DNA from: Bifidobacterium sp. ESL0690
Lineage (GTDB): Bacteria; Actinomycetota; Actinomycetes; Actinomycetales; Bifidobacteriaceae
Assembly: GCF_029392315.1 (NCBI RefSeq)
Contig: NZ_CP113939.1
Span: 1,860,001-1,924,000, forward strand
Direction of reading: 5' to 3'
Length of the DNA: 64,000 nt
In this document: positions 35,850-46,381 of the stretch, piece after piece
How positions within the stretch are numbered: position 1 is the stretch's first letter
Layout: each line of letters starts with the position of its first letter
Translations under genes and position numbers: made by a program
The notes under the pieces: generated by a model
Told to the model about the DNA's origin: nothing
What the model saw: the letters and a program-made list of their open reading frames with translations, nothing else
Database searches by the model: none

Positions 35850-36746
35850 TTATTTCGCTTCGTTGGAAGTAACCATCGCCTTGGTGACCTCGTCGAAAAG
35901 CTGTTGGTAGCCGCCAGGCGTGGACGCCGGAAGCACGACCGTCTTGGCGTTTCCGGATTCGCTCAGCGAACGCATCACGTCGAGGTACTGGTTGAAAAGC
36001 ACCACGTTGTTGACGTCGGTGATATCCATGCCCACGCCCTGCAGGCTCTTGATCTGGTCGACAATGCCGTTGGCAATCTCGCGGCGGTAATTGGCCTGGC
36101 CTTCGCCCTGCAGACGGGTCTTTTCGGCATCGGCGGTGGCTTGCGTCTCAATCTGGATGCGCTGAGCGTCAGCACGCTGACGGGTGGCTTCCTTCTCACG
36201 CTGGGCGGCGTTGATGGAGTCCATGGCGGTCTTCACAGCCGGGCTCGGGTCGATGGCGGTGATCAGTGTCTTGACGACGGTGAAGCCGAACTTCGCCATT
36301 TCTCCACCCACGGTCTTCTGCACGTCGGCGGCCACGTCGTCCTTCTTGGCGAAGGCATCATCGAGCGAAAGCGCAGGAATCGCGGAGCGCAAGGCATCCT
36401 CGACGTAGCTGCGCAGCTGGCCGGCCGGATCGCGAAGCTCATAGTAGGCGGTGGCCACGTTGTTGGGGTCCACGCGGAACTGGGTGGAGGCAACGACGGT
36501 GACGAAAACGTTGTCGAGCGTCTTGGTCTCGAGCTTGACGTTCAGCTGGTTGACACGCATGTTCGTCTTGGTGGCGATGCGGTCGACGTATGGAATCTTG
36601 AGATGGATGCCGGCCAGCTCGACTTTGAGGAACCTGCCAAAGCGTTCGATGACGTACGCCTGCTGCTGCGGCACCACGAAGATACCCGAGATAATCAACG
36701 CGATAATGATTACCAGAACGATAATCAGGAGGATAAGCCCTACCAT
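35850..36746 (-). CDS. SPFH domain / stomatin-like membrane protein (QmcA type)
   Basis: A 298-residue protein with an N-terminal membrane helix (residues 2-23), an SPFH/Band 7 domain (PQQQAYVIERFGRF, ASTQFRVDP, LRSAIPALSLDDAF) and a long Ala/Glu/Gln-rich coiled coil at ~175-225. Such proteins form oligomeric rafts at the membrane and often modulate FtsH or other membrane proteases. No NfeD partner lies nearby. Length and order are normal. Confidence 0.93.
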   Translation of the reverse strand: MVGLILLIIVLVIIIALIISGIFVVPQQQAYVIERFGRFLKVELAGIHLKIPYVDRIATKTNMRVNQLNVKLETKTLDNVFVTVVASTQFRVDPNNVATAYYELRDPAGQLRSYVEDALRSAIPALSLDDAFAKKDDVAADVQKTVGGEMAKFGFTVVKTLITAIDPSPAVKTAMDSINAAQREKEATRQRADAQRIQIETQATADAEKTRLQGEGQANYRREIANGIVDQIKSLQGVGMDITDVNNVVLFNQYLDVMRSLSESGNAKTVVLPASTPGGYQQLFDEVTKAMVTSNEAK

Positions 36747-36916
36747 GATATTCCCTTCAATCTCTTTTCTGTATGGATTACATCAAAACGATGCCCGTCA
36801 ATCGTGCGTTTTCGCGATTTCCGGATACATCCTTTAGTCAAATCGTAGCAGAACCTCTGGTATCCATTCCCGATGAATACTGAGCGATACAGAAAATAGC
36901 CAGCGTCACGAGGCAT

Positions 36917-38050
36917 TCAGACCATCATGCCGAGCATCAGCAACGCAAGAGAGACGACCATCATGCCCGCCGTGTGCACGAAAGCCCAGAGCAGCTTGCC
37001 GCCATTCACCAGTTTCGCGCCTTCTACGCTGGCGGTGCTGAAGGTCGAATAGCCTCCGAGGAAGCCAGACGCGAGCAGGTATTGCAAGGTCGTCAGGCCT
37101 ACGTGCGTCGCACACCAACCGGCCACAAAACCCATGGCCAGGCAGGCGGTGAGGTTGACGACGATGGTGCCGCACGGGAAGGGGAGATGGATGCGGTTGT
37201 TGACCCACGCGTCGACGCCGTAGCGGGCGAACGCGCCCAAACCGCCGAGCAGCGAGGCCACAAGAAGCAGGCCAAGGGCGGCGATATCCTGCCGCCAATG
37301 CGGGTTGAGCAGCAACGCGGCGGCGGTCACGCAGGCGAAGAGCAAGAAGGTGACGCCTACCAACCGGCCGCGATTGGGCTCGGTTGACTCGATAGGTTCG
37401 GCTAACTTGATGGGTTCGGCTGGTTCAGCAAGATCAGCGGGTTCATCGGGCTTAACAGGTTTAACGGATTCACCAGATTCATCGGCATCAACCAATCCTG
37501 CCAAATCTCGAGAAGCGGCAGAAACGGAAGAAACGTACATTCCTACCCGGCTGTTCATCCCGTCAGAGCCATTGCCCTGATTCCCCTGGCTCTCGGCGGC
37601 ATCAAGTTCCAGACCATTGCGCCGGGCACGGTGTTTGCCCACGGCCTTGCCGACGGCCAGGCCCAACATCGCGCAAAGAAGCCCGATAATAATACTGAAG
37701 AGCAGATACGCCACGGCGATTGCCGCCTCGCCGCCTTTGATGCGTTTGGCGACTTCGAGCATGAAGGTGCTATACGTGGTGTACCCACCGATCAGCCCGG
37801 TCCCGAGCCCGAGTCTGGTCACCCTCCACACGCCGATATCAGGACCGAGCGCGGCCATATATGCGGTGATGAATCCGAGCAGAAAAGCACCGGTGAGATT
37901 GATGGTTGTGGTCATCCACGGCCAGGTAACATCGGCCGGCTGCAACGCGCTCAACGCCAAACGTACCAAGGACCCGCAGGCCCCGCCGACAAACAGGCTC
38001 GCCGCGACCATCAGCGTGGAAACGGTGAAGGAACCCGACTTTCTTGCCAT
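36917..38050 (-). CDS. crcB: Fused tandem CrcB/Fluc fluoride channel
   Basis: A 377-residue protein with two complete CrcB domains in one chain. Domain 1 has four helices (~12-34, 48-68, 82-101, 109-136). A hydrophilic Pro/Glu-rich linker (~140-228) leads to an extra helix (~230-248). Domain 2 has four helices (~256-277, 294-313, 322-345, 353-375). CrcB channels normally work as antiparallel dimers exporting fluoride; the extra linker helix would invert domain 2 relative to domain 1. The Phe-box reads TTYSTF in domain 1 and STFSTA in domain 2. ATG at 38050 has GGGGGA upstream. I saw no fluoride riboswitch before it. Confidence 0.93.
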   Translation of the reverse strand: MARKSGSFTVSTLMVAASLFVGGACGSLVRLALSALQPADVTWPWMTTTINLTGAFLLGFITAYMAALGPDIGVWRVTRLGLGTGLIGGYTTYSTFMLEVAKRIKGGEAAIAVAYLLFSIIIGLLCAMLGLAVGKAVGKHRARRNGLELDAAESQGNQGNGSDGMNSRVGMYVSSVSAASRDLAGLVDADESGESVKPVKPDEPADLAEPAEPIKLAEPIESTEPNRGRLVGVTFLLFACVTAAALLLNPHWRQDIAALGLLLVASLLGGLGAFARYGVDAWVNNRIHLPFPCGTIVVNLTACLAMGFVAGWCATHVGLTTLQYLLASGFLGGYSTFSTASVEGAKLVNGGKLLWAFVHTAGMMVVSLALLMLGMMV

Positions 38051-38456
38051 GACCCAATCCCCCATTCACCGGCAACATCCGATGCCGGATATATGCCAAG
38101 ACCACCTGCAAGCCAATACATTATCCGAACCAACAAAAATAATCCGTCTATATGACAAATCGATTTATATATACAATAAATGTCAGAATATTGCATATTT
38201 ATTTACATATTTGCATTTTCTTTTTGAAGAAAACTTTCTATGTTAAAGTCAAACCACAATTTCAGAATCTGCTGGCCTGTTTGATATTGTTGACTTACAG
38301 GTAAAAATTTCAAACCAAAATGGCACTTAAAACGTTTTAATAAACCTACGTTTACAAGGCATTCGTCGAGCCTTCTAGCTATGATATTAAGAAAGCCTAA
38401 GTTTTACCCCCTTTGGAGTACAACATGGCACATCGGAATTATCAGAGGGGATTTTC
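38051..38456. other. AT-rich intergenic region (crcB / nox divergent)
   Basis: This 406-base gap separates divergent crcB and nox. It contains a hairpin CCGGCA..TGCCGG at 38071-38090 near crcB and a long AT-rich stretch toward nox with a TTGACT hexamer at 38290-38295. I find no ORF, no fluoride riboswitch consensus and no clear Rex site. The nox ribosome binding site AGAGGGG lies at its end. Confidence 0.4.
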
Positions 38457-39872
38457 ATGACTACAGTTGCTGTTATCGGATGCACGCACGCAGGCACGTT
38501 CGCCACCACTTCCATTCTTCGCAATCACCCTGATTGGACGGTTGATGTCTTCGAGAAGAACGATACCGTCTCCTTCCTCTCCTGCGGCATCGCCCTGTGG
38601 GCCGGCAACCATGTCAGCAGCACCGAAAAGATGTTCTACACCTCCCCCGAAGAGCTCGAAGAAACCGGGGCGAGCATGCATATGCGCACCGAGGTCACCG
38701 ACATCGACGTCAAGGGCAAGAGGCTTAACGCCACCGATCTCGAAACCGGAAAGTCGAAGCAATACCGGTTCGACAAACTCGTCATTACCACGGGTTCCTC
38801 GCCGGCGGCTCCTTTCATCCAAGGACTGCGCGAGGCGCTCGACAACGGCCGCGCCATGTTGTGCAAGGACTTCAACGACGGCAAGCGCATCGTCGAACGT
38901 GCCAAGAAAATCAAATCGGTCGTGGTGGTCGGAGCCGGCTATATCGGCTGCGAGCTGGCCGAACAGCTGAGCACCCGCGACATCAAGGTGACGCTCGTCG
39001 ACGCACTGCCGCATGTGCTCGACAACAATTACGACAAGTCGGTCACCGATCAGGCTGAGGCCGCATTCGAGGAGCATGGCGTGACACTGGCCATGAACCA
39101 GAAGGTCGTCGCCTTCCGTCCCGAAACCGGCAGCGACGGAGTGGCTGATTCCGGAGTCACCGTGGTCACCGAGCTTGGCGAATACACTGCGGATCTGGCC
39201 GTTATGGGCGCGGGTTTCGTACCGAACACCAGTCTGGTCGCCGCCCAGCTGCGCACATTGGGTTACGGCGCCATCATCGTCGACAAATACATGCGTGCCG
39301 CCACCCCCGAAAACGACGTCCTCGACGACGTCTTCGCCGCAGGAGATTGCGCGACCGTGCATTTCAACCCGACGAACACGGACGAATACCGCCCGCTGGC
39401 CACCAACGCCATCCGCGAGGCGATGCTGATTGGCGAGAACATCGACGAGCCCACCAAGACGTACGCGGGCACACAGGCCACCAGCGCCGTCCAGCTCTAC
39501 GACCTGTCGATGTCTTCCAGCGGCATGACTCTGGATCTGGCCGACCGACGTCATATCGAAGCCGATTCCGTGACCATCCAGGAAAATTACCGTCCGGAAT
39601 TCATGCTTTCCACCACCCCGGTGACCGCCACCATCGTCTACGACCGCGCGACCGGGCGCATCTTGGGCGCACAGTTCGCGGCGAAGCACGACATCTCGAT
39701 GGCCGCGAACCTCATTTCTGTGGCCATTCAGGCAGGATTCACCGTCGACCAACTGGCCTCCACCGACATGCTCTTCCAGCCCAACTTCGACCAGCCAGTC
39801 AACTTCGTGAGTTCTTTGGCGATAACCGCTGCAGACAAGCGCAGCAAAGACCTTGAGGGCATTGAGGAATAG
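38457..39872 (+). CDS. nox: FAD-dependent NADH oxidase (CoA-disulfide reductase family)
   Basis: A 471-residue flavoenzyme. The single redox cysteine is C43 in SFLSCGIALW, as in water-forming NADH oxidases. It has two dinucleotide-binding motifs: VIGCTHAG at the start for FAD and VVGAGYIGCELAE for NADH. The FAD-closing motif is FAAGDCA. It disposes of oxygen and regenerates NAD+ in aerotolerant fermenters. The ATG has AGAGGGG upstream. It is convergent with metY, with only 12 bases between stops. Confidence 0.92.
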   Translation: MTTVAVIGCTHAGTFATTSILRNHPDWTVDVFEKNDTVSFLSCGIALWAGNHVSSTEKMFYTSPEELEETGASMHMRTEVTDIDVKGKRLNATDLETGKSKQYRFDKLVITTGSSPAAPFIQGLREALDNGRAMLCKDFNDGKRIVERAKKIKSVVVVGAGYIGCELAEQLSTRDIKVTLVDALPHVLDNNYDKSVTDQAEAAFEEHGVTLAMNQKVVAFRPETGSDGVADSGVTVVTELGEYTADLAVMGAGFVPNTSLVAAQLRTLGYGAIIVDKYMRAATPENDVLDDVFAAGDCATVHFNPTNTDEYRPLATNAIREAMLIGENIDEPTKTYAGTQATSAVQLYDLSMSSSGMTLDLADRRHIEADSVTIQENYRPEFMLSTTPVTATIVYDRATGRILGAQFAAKHDISMAANLISVAIQAGFTVDQLASTDMLFQPNFDQPVNFVSSLAITAADKRSKDLEGIEE

Positions 39873-39884
39873 GATTATAGCCAG

Positions 39885-41297
39885 TCAGTACGCTTGGGCG
39901 ATAACCCGGTCCAGATCGCCAATCAGATCTACCGGTTCTTCCAACCCGATGGAAAGCCGCAGCAAATGATCGTCGACGCCGGCGGCACGACGATAGTCTC
40001 CCGGAACCTCACGGTGGGTGATGCGTGCGGGATTGACGATCAACGAATGTGTGTCGCCAATATTGGGAACGTAGGAAAACACGCGCACGGCATTGACGAC
40101 GCGATTGATATGCGATTCGTCGCCTTCCAGGCGGAATGAAAGCACAGGGCCGATGCCGTCCGGGAAATAGCGGTCGGCAAGCGGCTTGTCGGCGCTGGAA
40201 TCGAGACCGGAGTAATTGACCTGGGTGATGTGTGGCACCGTCTCAAGATGACGCGCAATTTCAAGCGCGGTGTCGGTTTCGCGACGAAAACGCTGCGGAA
40301 GCGTCTCCAAACCGATCAGCTGCAGATAGGCGTTGGCCGGCGACATCACCGCGCCAAGGTTGTGCAGGTATTTGATGCGCACACGGCCGGCGAAAGCGGC
40401 ATTGCCATAGGCTTCGCAGAAGCTCTTCCAGATGCCTTTTCTCTCGTCGCTGACCACCAGTTCCTTTTTCGTGAATTGCGGGAAACGTCCGTTGGCCCAG
40501 TCGAACTTGCCGGAATCGACGACCACCCCGCCCAAGGCGTTGCCGTGCCCGCTGATGCCCTTGGTCGTTGAGTGAACGACAACATCGGCACCGAACTCGA
40601 TCGGGCGGAACAGGTACGGGGTCGGTACGGTGTTGTCGACGATGAGGGCGACGCCGTGGCGATGAAGCATGTCGGCGAGTGGCTTGATGTCGGTGATCTT
40701 GGTGGAGGGGTTGGCCACGGATTCGGCGAAAACGGCACGGGTCTCGGGCGTTATTTTCGATTCGACCTCGGCAATATCGTTGATATCCTCGACGAAATCG
40801 GTGTAGATACCAAACTGCGGAAAGAAACTTTCCATCGCATCGATGGAGGCACCGTAGAGGTCCTTCGGAGCGATGAGCCTGCCGCCGCCTTCCGCTGCAC
40901 AGAGCAACGCGAACGAAACCGCAGCCATGCCCGAGGCCAACGCCACCGCCGAAACCCCACCTTCGAGGTCAGCCAAGCGGCGTTCCAGCGCATCGACCGT
41001 AGGATTGGCGCAACGTGAGTACGAGAATCCTTCGATTTCGCCGGAGGAAAGGCCGTCGCCGCGAACCGCGTCGTGCATGGCGAAAGCGGCGCTCTGATAG
41101 ATCGGGATGCTCACCGAACCGTTGTGTTCGTAAGGATCATAGCCGGCGTGGACGGCACGGGTTTCGAAGCCTAGTCGTTCCTGCTGCTGCCGTTTCTTCC
41201 GCTTTACCGCTTGGAAATCAGCAGTCGGTGCATCGTTGGTTTGGCAATCCTCGGGCTTCGGACAGCCTGCCAAGCCGTTTTCGGTGTCACTGGACAT
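39885..41297 (-). CDS. metY: O-acetylhomoserine sulfhydrylase-type PLP enzyme
   Basis: A 470-residue Cys/Met-metabolism PLP enzyme that makes homocysteine from O-acetylhomoserine and sulfide. The PLP lysine is in VHSTTKGISGHGN. Other family blocks are YSRCANPTVDALERRLADLEGG and ALASGMAAV. An N-terminal extension of ~40 polar residues is unusual. The ATG has GGGGGAG upstream. No SAM riboswitch was seen in the 207 bases before it. Confidence 0.9.
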   Translation of the reverse strand: MSSDTENGLAGCPKPEDCQTNDAPTADFQAVKRKKRQQQERLGFETRAVHAGYDPYEHNGSVSIPIYQSAAFAMHDAVRGDGLSSGEIEGFSYSRCANPTVDALERRLADLEGGVSAVALASGMAAVSFALLCAAEGGGRLIAPKDLYGASIDAMESFFPQFGIYTDFVEDINDIAEVESKITPETRAVFAESVANPSTKITDIKPLADMLHRHGVALIVDNTVPTPYLFRPIEFGADVVVHSTTKGISGHGNALGGVVVDSGKFDWANGRFPQFTKKELVVSDERKGIWKSFCEAYGNAAFAGRVRIKYLHNLGAVMSPANAYLQLIGLETLPQRFRRETDTALEIARHLETVPHITQVNYSGLDSSADKPLADRYFPDGIGPVLSFRLEGDESHINRVVNAVRVFSYVPNIGDTHSLIVNPARITHREVPGDYRRAAGVDDHLLRLSIGLEEPVDLIGDLDRVIAQAY

Positions 41298-41439
41298 AGT
41301 GCTCCCCCAATATTTTCGCTCTATCGAAACGTATTGGGCACTAGGTTACCGTGTCACGCCTTCGCCGCCACGCACCTTGCCATATCAAAAATCTATACAA
41401 GGTTCACGAGGCTACACGGCACAACAGAAACGGCTTGTC

Positions 41440-41487
41440 ATGGAGATAAAACATATGCGCATACACCTTGGAGTGCATGCGCATATG
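41440..41487 (-). terminator. Rho-independent terminator of the MacB-like gene
   Basis: A 15-bp stem with one mismatch (CATATGCGCATACAC / GTGCATGCGCATATG, 41452-41466 and 41473-41487) has a 6-base loop. On the minus strand it is followed by TTTTATC, right after the stop of the ABC transporter. Confidence 0.85.
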
Positions 41488-41504
41488 CAGCAATTATGAC
41501 TGGA

Positions 41505-44387
41505 TTATTCCGTACGCAACGCGGTAGCCGGATCCTGCTTGGCAGCCTTGCGCGACGGAATCAACCCGCCAATTAATGTCAGCACCACCGAAAGGATAAT
41601 GAGGATTATCGCTCCGGAAAGAGGCAGAGCGGCATTGACGCGGTTGGTACCCATGAAGTGGTGCATCACCGCATTGCCGGGAATGATGAGTAGCAGCGTC
41701 ACCACGATGCCGATGACGCCGGCGCATAGCCCGATGATGCCTGTCTCGGCGTTGAAGACCGTGGAAACGTTGTGCTTCGAGGCGCCCATGGCGCGCAGGA
41801 TGCCAATCTCCTTGGTGCGTTCGAGCACGGAAATGTAAGTGATGATGCCGATCATGATTGACGAGACCACCAGCGAGACCGCGACGAAAGCAATCAAGAC
41901 GTAGGTGATGACGTTGATGATGGTGGTCACCGAGTTCATCATGAGGCCTGCGTAGTCGGTGTAGACGATGCGGTCCTTCTTTTTGGCGCCGTTGTTGTAC
42001 TGCTTGATGGCATCCTCGATCTTGTTCTTCGCTTCGAAACTGTCGGCGTAGATCTTGATGGAGCTCGGTGCGTCGCGGCCGATGACGCCGAAATCGGCAA
42101 GATTGCCGTTGTAGGTGCCGGTGGAGACGTACTGGTTGTAAATCGAGACCAGCACGTTTTCGGGAGCCGTGGCAAGGTAGTTGCTGAAGGCCTGTGCCAC
42201 CTGCTGCTCGCCCATTCCGGAGACTGCTTCCTGAGGATTGCTGGCGACGGCGGCATTGCCCGCTGCGGCCGCTGCGGCGTTGCGCTGTTGGGTCACTTCA
42301 GCCGACTGGTTGGAGCTCGCCGCACCCATGCCGCCAGGTGCTTGGGTCATCAGGCTTTTGGCCATATTCGCCTGCTCGGAGACCGGCAGTGATGCCACGT
42401 AGGCCTTGGCATTCGCCGCCTTGGTCGCGTCGTCGGAAGGCGCGAAGGTCATGCCGTTCAAGATGTTATGGTTCGGGTCGGCCTTCTGAGCGTTGACGAT
42501 TTCGCTTGATTTGGCATAGTCAATCAAGGAATTGGTGAGCATGCGCGTATAGCCGATGCCCGGCGACAACGGCGTGGTCTTGGCGTTCGCGTCGGCACGG
42601 ATGACACCCACGACCTTGAGCTTCACTGCAGCCTGCGAATCCATGAGCTTGCCGACCTGATCGGCGTCATTGCCCACGTATTTGAAGTGGCCGTCGGCAC
42701 CCTTGACGTACTGGTCGGCTGCGGGAAGCAGCGTCAACGACTGGTTCATCGCCTTGGAATAATCAATGCGAGAGGTGTCGGTTTTAACCTTTTCGCCGCT
42801 GTTGAGCTTGTTCATCATATCGTTGTAATCTGCGCTTGGAAGCAGGCCAAGCTCGTAGACCTGGGTCAACGGAATCTGATTGTTCTTATCCAAAACAAGC
42901 ACGACCTGATCGCTCGATTTCGGCCAATGCCCCTTGACCATCTGGTAGTTATCGGTGATCACCGAACTGATTGGCTGCTTGTCGGCATGCTCGCCCGGCA
43001 TAATCTCCGAAAATGTGGACGGCGCCTTGTTGTTGTCGGTTTTGCCGGTAAGTTTGGAAATCTGCAGGGATTGCAGGCTTCCGAAGTCGTTGGAAGACGA
43101 GTTCAGCCCAGCGAACGTGCTGGCCGCAGACTGTGAAGCGACAGAGCTGCCACCGACCTTTACACCGTCCACATCCACGAGCGTGTCTTTCGAATCGTGG
43201 GTGAACACGGAGAACTTCGGCGAATAGGAATATTGGATGCCGACGTCGCCGACATATTTGCGCACGTCGTTGCCGGGTTTGTCAAGATACGTCTTGAACG
43301 GGCTCAGATTGTTGCTGGTGATGCCGTTGGTCACCGACGCGGCGCCCTTGACGCTTGAATCATCGGGATAGATACCGTTGCGCGGCTTCGCCTTTTCCTT
43401 GGAATCGGCCGCAGCCTGCGCGGTGTCCATGATCTTGTTCATATCGAAGGTCTGTTCATTGATCTCAATGGGGTACGAGGTCAACGTTTCTTTCTGGATA
43501 TCGGCGATATAGCGGTTCACGCCGGTCGAAACCGAAAGAATCAGCGCGATGCCGATAATGCCAATCGAGCCTGCAAACGAGGTCAGGATGGTACGGGCCT
43601 TCTTGCTTTTGAGATTGTTGAAGCTCAGCGCGACCGCGGTGGCGAACGACATCGAAGCCTTGCCCATCGTGCGGTGCACAGCGGGTTTCTCATCAACCAT
43701 TTCCTCGGGTTCGACGGGTCTGGAATCGCCTCGAATCACGCCGTCCTTGAGCTCGACGATACGGTTGGCGTATTGGTGGGCGAGGTCGGGGTTGTGCGTG
43801 ACCATGACGACCAGGCGGTCCTTCGCCACCTCTTTGAGCAGGTCCATGATCTGCACAGAAGTCTCGGAATCGAGCGCACCCGTCGGCTCGTCGGCAAGTA
43901 CGATGCTCGGGTCGTTGACCAGCGCGCGGGCGATGGCGACGCGCTGCATCTGGCCGCCGGAAAGCTGATTCGGCTTCTTGTTGACGTGCTCGCCCAAACC
44001 GACCTTTTGCAAAGCCTCTTCCGCACGTTTGCGGCGGTCGGCGCGCGAGACGCCCGAGATGGTCAGCGCCAGCTCGACGTTGGAAAGAATGGTCTGGTGC
44101 GGAATGAGGTTATAGCTCTGAAAGACAAAGCCGACCGTGTGGTTGCGGTAGGAGTCCCAGTCGCGGTCCTTGTATTTCTTGGTCGACGTTCCGTTAATCA
44201 CCAAATCGCCGGAATCGTAACGGTCGAGCCCACCGATGATGTTCAGAAGTGTGGTCTTGCCCGAACCGGACGGCCCCAGAATCGCGACGAACTCGTTGTC
44301 GCGCAAGGTAAGGCTCACATGATCCAGCGCCTGCTGAACGAAATCGCCCGTCTTATACTGCTTGCTGATGTCTTTGATCTGTAGCAC
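41505..44387 (-). CDS. MacB-like ABC exporter (ATPase fused to FtsX permease)
   Basis: A 960-residue fusion. Residues ~1-230 are an ABC ATPase: Walker A GPSGSGKT, signature [14 protein letters not shown], Walker B IVLADEP. A first membrane helix follows at ~265-290, then a ~500-residue extracytoplasmic domain, then three helices in the last ~150 residues with [15 protein letters not shown], the FtsX/MacB signature. Such exporters move peptides, antimicrobials or lipoproteins, or act as mechanotransmitters; the substrate is unknown. GTG start with AGGGAA upstream. No MacA or two-component system is adjacent. Confidence 0.92.
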   Translation of the reverse strand: MLQIKDISKQYKTGDFVQQALDHVSLTLRDNEFVAILGPSGSGKTTLLNIIGGLDRYDSGDLVINGTSTKKYKDRDWDSYRNHTVGFVFQSYNLIPHQTILSNVELALTISGVSRADRRKRAEEALQKVGLGEHVNKKPNQLSGGQMQRVAIARALVNDPSIVLADEPTGALDSETSVQIMDLLKEVAKDRLVVMVTHNPDLAHQYANRIVELKDGVIRGDSRPVEPEEMVDEKPAVHRTMGKASMSFATAVALSFNNLKSKKARTILTSFAGSIGIIGIALILSVSTGVNRYIADIQKETLTSYPIEINEQTFDMNKIMDTAQAAADSKEKAKPRNGIYPDDSSVKGAASVTNGITSNNLSPFKTYLDKPGNDVRKYVGDVGIQYSYSPKFSVFTHDSKDTLVDVDGVKVGGSSVASQSAASTFAGLNSSSNDFGSLQSLQISKLTGKTDNNKAPSTFSEIMPGEHADKQPISSVITDNYQMVKGHWPKSSDQVVLVLDKNNQIPLTQVYELGLLPSADYNDMMNKLNSGEKVKTDTSRIDYSKAMNQSLTLLPAADQYVKGADGHFKYVGNDADQVGKLMDSQAAVKLKVVGVIRADANAKTTPLSPGIGYTRMLTNSLIDYAKSSEIVNAQKADPNHNILNGMTFAPSDDATKAANAKAYVASLPVSEQANMAKSLMTQAPGGMGAASSNQSAEVTQQRNAAAAAAGNAAVASNPQEAVSGMGEQQVAQAFSNYLATAPENVLVSIYNQYVSTGTYNGNLADFGVIGRDAPSSIKIYADSFEAKNKIEDAIKQYNNGAKKKDRIVYTDYAGLMMNSVTTIINVITYVLIAFVAVSLVVSSIMIGIITYISVLERTKEIGILRAMGASKHNVSTVFNAETGIIGLCAGVIGIVVTLLLIIPGNAVMHHFMGTNRVNAALPLSGAIILIILSVVLTLIGGLIPSRKAAKQDPATALRTE

Positions 44388-44781
44388 GAATTCCCTGCCT
44401 GCCTAATTGTCGCGTCTCTCGCCACACCAAAACTCGGTTCTGCCACTCTACCCCAACGCACACCCGTGCCAACCTCTATCAGACGCCTTTGGCGAACTTC
44501 AACAGCTGCACACTGACAACTTCAAAAAGGGCACCTGTATTCAGCGAAATATCTAAAGCAAGTTTAGTGACACAACTGTTTATTGACGAATATTATCGAC
44601 TATTTTCACCATTTAATTAGTCTCTTTACACCAAATTTCCCATATCTCTAAGCGTTGAAAGTAACTCCCGTTTTTCCGAACCGTTCTTCGGTAGAGTGAA
44701 AACCACAGTGTATGACATGATTTCGATCTAAACGGGACCATTGCAGCACTTCACTAAGCCTTCAAAAGGAAAGAGCACATC
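44388..44781. promoter_or_regulatory. AT-rich divergent intergenic region
   Basis: This 394-base gap separates the divergent MacB-like gene and the F420-reductase-like gene, so both promoters should lie in it. The central 200 bases are AT-rich (TTTATTGACGAATATTATCGAC). I see no ORF, riboswitch or clear operator. Confidence 0.4.
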
Positions 44782-45396
44782 ATGACAAGCATCACCGTTT
44801 TCGGATCAGGACACATCGGCGCGGCGGTCGCCGGCATCGGCGTCGCGGCGGGAGCCGACGTACAGGTTATCGACCGCGACAAGGCCAAGGCCGCAGCCAT
44901 TCCGGGCGTCACGCCTGCAGCGTGGAGCGAGGAAATCACCGGCGACATCGTCATTCTGGCACTGCCTTACCCGGCCGAAGCGAGCGTGGTAGCAGAATAC
45001 GGCAAGCAGCTCGCGGGCAAGGTGGTCGTGGACCCGAGCAATCCCGTCGATTTCAGCACCATGGACCTGGCTCTGCCGCAAGGTGTGCATTCGGCAGCCG
45101 AAGAACTGGCTTCCAAGCTACCGAATTCCAAGGTCGTCAAAGCGTTCAACACCGACTTTGCCGCAACGCTGGCCAGCGGAACCAACGACGGTGCGCCGAC
45201 CACCGTGATGGCGGCTTCCGACAGCGAGGAAGCGAAGAAGGCGCTGCAAGCCGTCGTCGAAGGCGCGGATCTGCGCTTCGTGGACGCCGGTCCGCTCAAG
45301 CGTGCCTCCTACATGGAGGGCTTCGGCGCGCTACAGATGGTGCTGGCCATGAACGGCGGCACGCAGTGGACCAGCGGTTTCAAAGTCGTCAAGTAA
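44782..45396 (+). CDS. NADPH-dependent F420 reductase-like oxidoreductase
   Basis: A 204-residue soluble protein with a Rossmann fold: nucleotide loop VFGSGHIGAAV, DIVILALPYP and KVVVDPSNPVDF. This matches the F420-dependent NADP reductase domain family. Bifidobacteria are not known to make F420, so the true substrate is probably a different NAD(P)-linked electron carrier. The ATG has AAAAGGAAAGAG upstream. It lies upstream of another NAD(P)-binding gene, 230 bases apart. Confidence 0.85.
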   Translation: MTSITVFGSGHIGAAVAGIGVAAGADVQVIDRDKAKAAAIPGVTPAAWSEEITGDIVILALPYPAEASVVAEYGKQLAGKVVVDPSNPVDFSTMDLALPQGVHSAAEELASKLPNSKVVKAFNTDFAATLASGTNDGAPTTVMAASDSEEAKKALQAVVEGADLRFVDAGPLKRASYMEGFGALQMVLAMNGGTQWTSGFKVVK

Positions 45397-45626
45397 TATG
45401 GAGCGGCTTATCGTCAAGGGATAATTCCAGCGATTATTCCTTGACATTGCCATGAACTTCAACGATACTTAACCATGCCCGAATCGCAAACGCATTTAGG
45501 GCATCTTGGTATCTGCACGAACACCAAAGTCAATTCCGCTTCGGCAATGGCACAAACCGATAAGGCAGTAGAGTCATCAGCTTTATATCAACAACCAACC
45601 AATAATTCCAACGAAAAGAAGAATCT

Positions 45627-46256
45627 ATGAGCAAGAAAATCGCAGTGGTCGCCGCCAATGGCAAGTCCGGACGTCTGATCGTCGAAGAGGCCGTCAACCG
45701 TGGCATGGATGTCACCGCCATCGTGCGAGGCGAGAACAAAACCAAAGCACAACACGCCATCATCAAGGACCTCTATGATCTGACGGCCGCCGACCTCACC
45801 GGTTTCGACGCCGTGGTGGACGCGTTCGGCATCTTCGACCCTGCCAAGCTCGATGAGCACAGCACTTCGCTGAAGCACCTGGCCGACGCCCTGTCCGGAA
45901 GCAACACCCGGCTGCTGGTGGTCGGCGGCACGGGAAGCCTCTACACCGACAAAGCCCATACCAAGCAGCTTTCCGACTCGTTCCCCGACAACATCAAGGG
46001 TGTGCCGCTGGCGATGGGTAAGGCGCTGGATGCACTGCGCAAGCGCGACGACGTGCATTGGACCTACGTGAGCCCTGCCAGCGATTTCCAGGCCGATGGC
46101 CCACGCACCGGCAAGTACGTTCTGGCCGGCGAGGAATACACCACCGACAAGGACGGCAAAAGCGCCATCAGCTACGCCGATTACGCGGTGGCGATGGTCG
46201 ACGAAATCGATGCGGACAAGCCGCACGACCACGAGCGCATTTCCGTGCGCTGGTAA
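45627..46256 (+). CDS. NAD(P)-binding SDR-like protein (YwnB type)
   Basis: A 209-residue atypical short-chain dehydrogenase. The cofactor loop is AANGKSGRLIVEEA and the second strand carries basic residues after VTAIVRG. A VVGGTGSLY segment follows. No YxxxK catalytic pair is present, as in NmrA/YwnB-like proteins. Function is probably redox sensing or reduction of a small molecule; this is family-level knowledge. A weak GAAAAGAAG precedes the ATG. Confidence 0.85.
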   Translation: MSKKIAVVAANGKSGRLIVEEAVNRGMDVTAIVRGENKTKAQHAIIKDLYDLTAADLTGFDAVVDAFGIFDPAKLDEHSTSLKHLADALSGSNTRLLVVGGTGSLYTDKAHTKQLSDSFPDNIKGVPLAMGKALDALRKRDDVHWTYVSPASDFQADGPRTGKYVLAGEEYTTDKDGKSAISYADYAVAMVDEIDADKPHDHERISVRW

Positions 46257-46348
46257 TCCAATCGCCGATACCGGTATCAGAGCATATGGCCGGCAACCAT
46301 CGAGACTGATCGCGTGCCGGCAATCTCGCTGATACCAGCCTTTCATAG

Positions 46349-46381
46349 ACCGTCTGTGGCTTAGCCTCAGGCGGTTTGTTC
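46349..46381 (+). terminator. Rho-independent terminator after the SDR-like gene
   Basis: A 12-bp stem with one mismatch (ACCGTCTGTGGC / GCCTCAGGCGGT) and a TTA loop is followed by TTTGTTCTTT. Its downstream end overlaps the last codons of the convergent acyltransferase gene. Confidence 0.78.

Noticed and set aside
38051-38150. Fluoride riboswitch before crcB
   Set aside because: A GGTGAATGGGGG stretch and a CCGGCA hairpin recall it loosely, but the conserved GATGG and CTGATGA elements are not in place.
38442-39752. Minus-strand 436-codon frame opposite nox
   Set aside because: It looks like a Gly/Val/His-rich shadow; nox has all cofactor motifs.
41298-41504. SAM riboswitch before metY
   Set aside because: No S-box core is visible; the strong stem there is the terminator of the ABC transporter gene.
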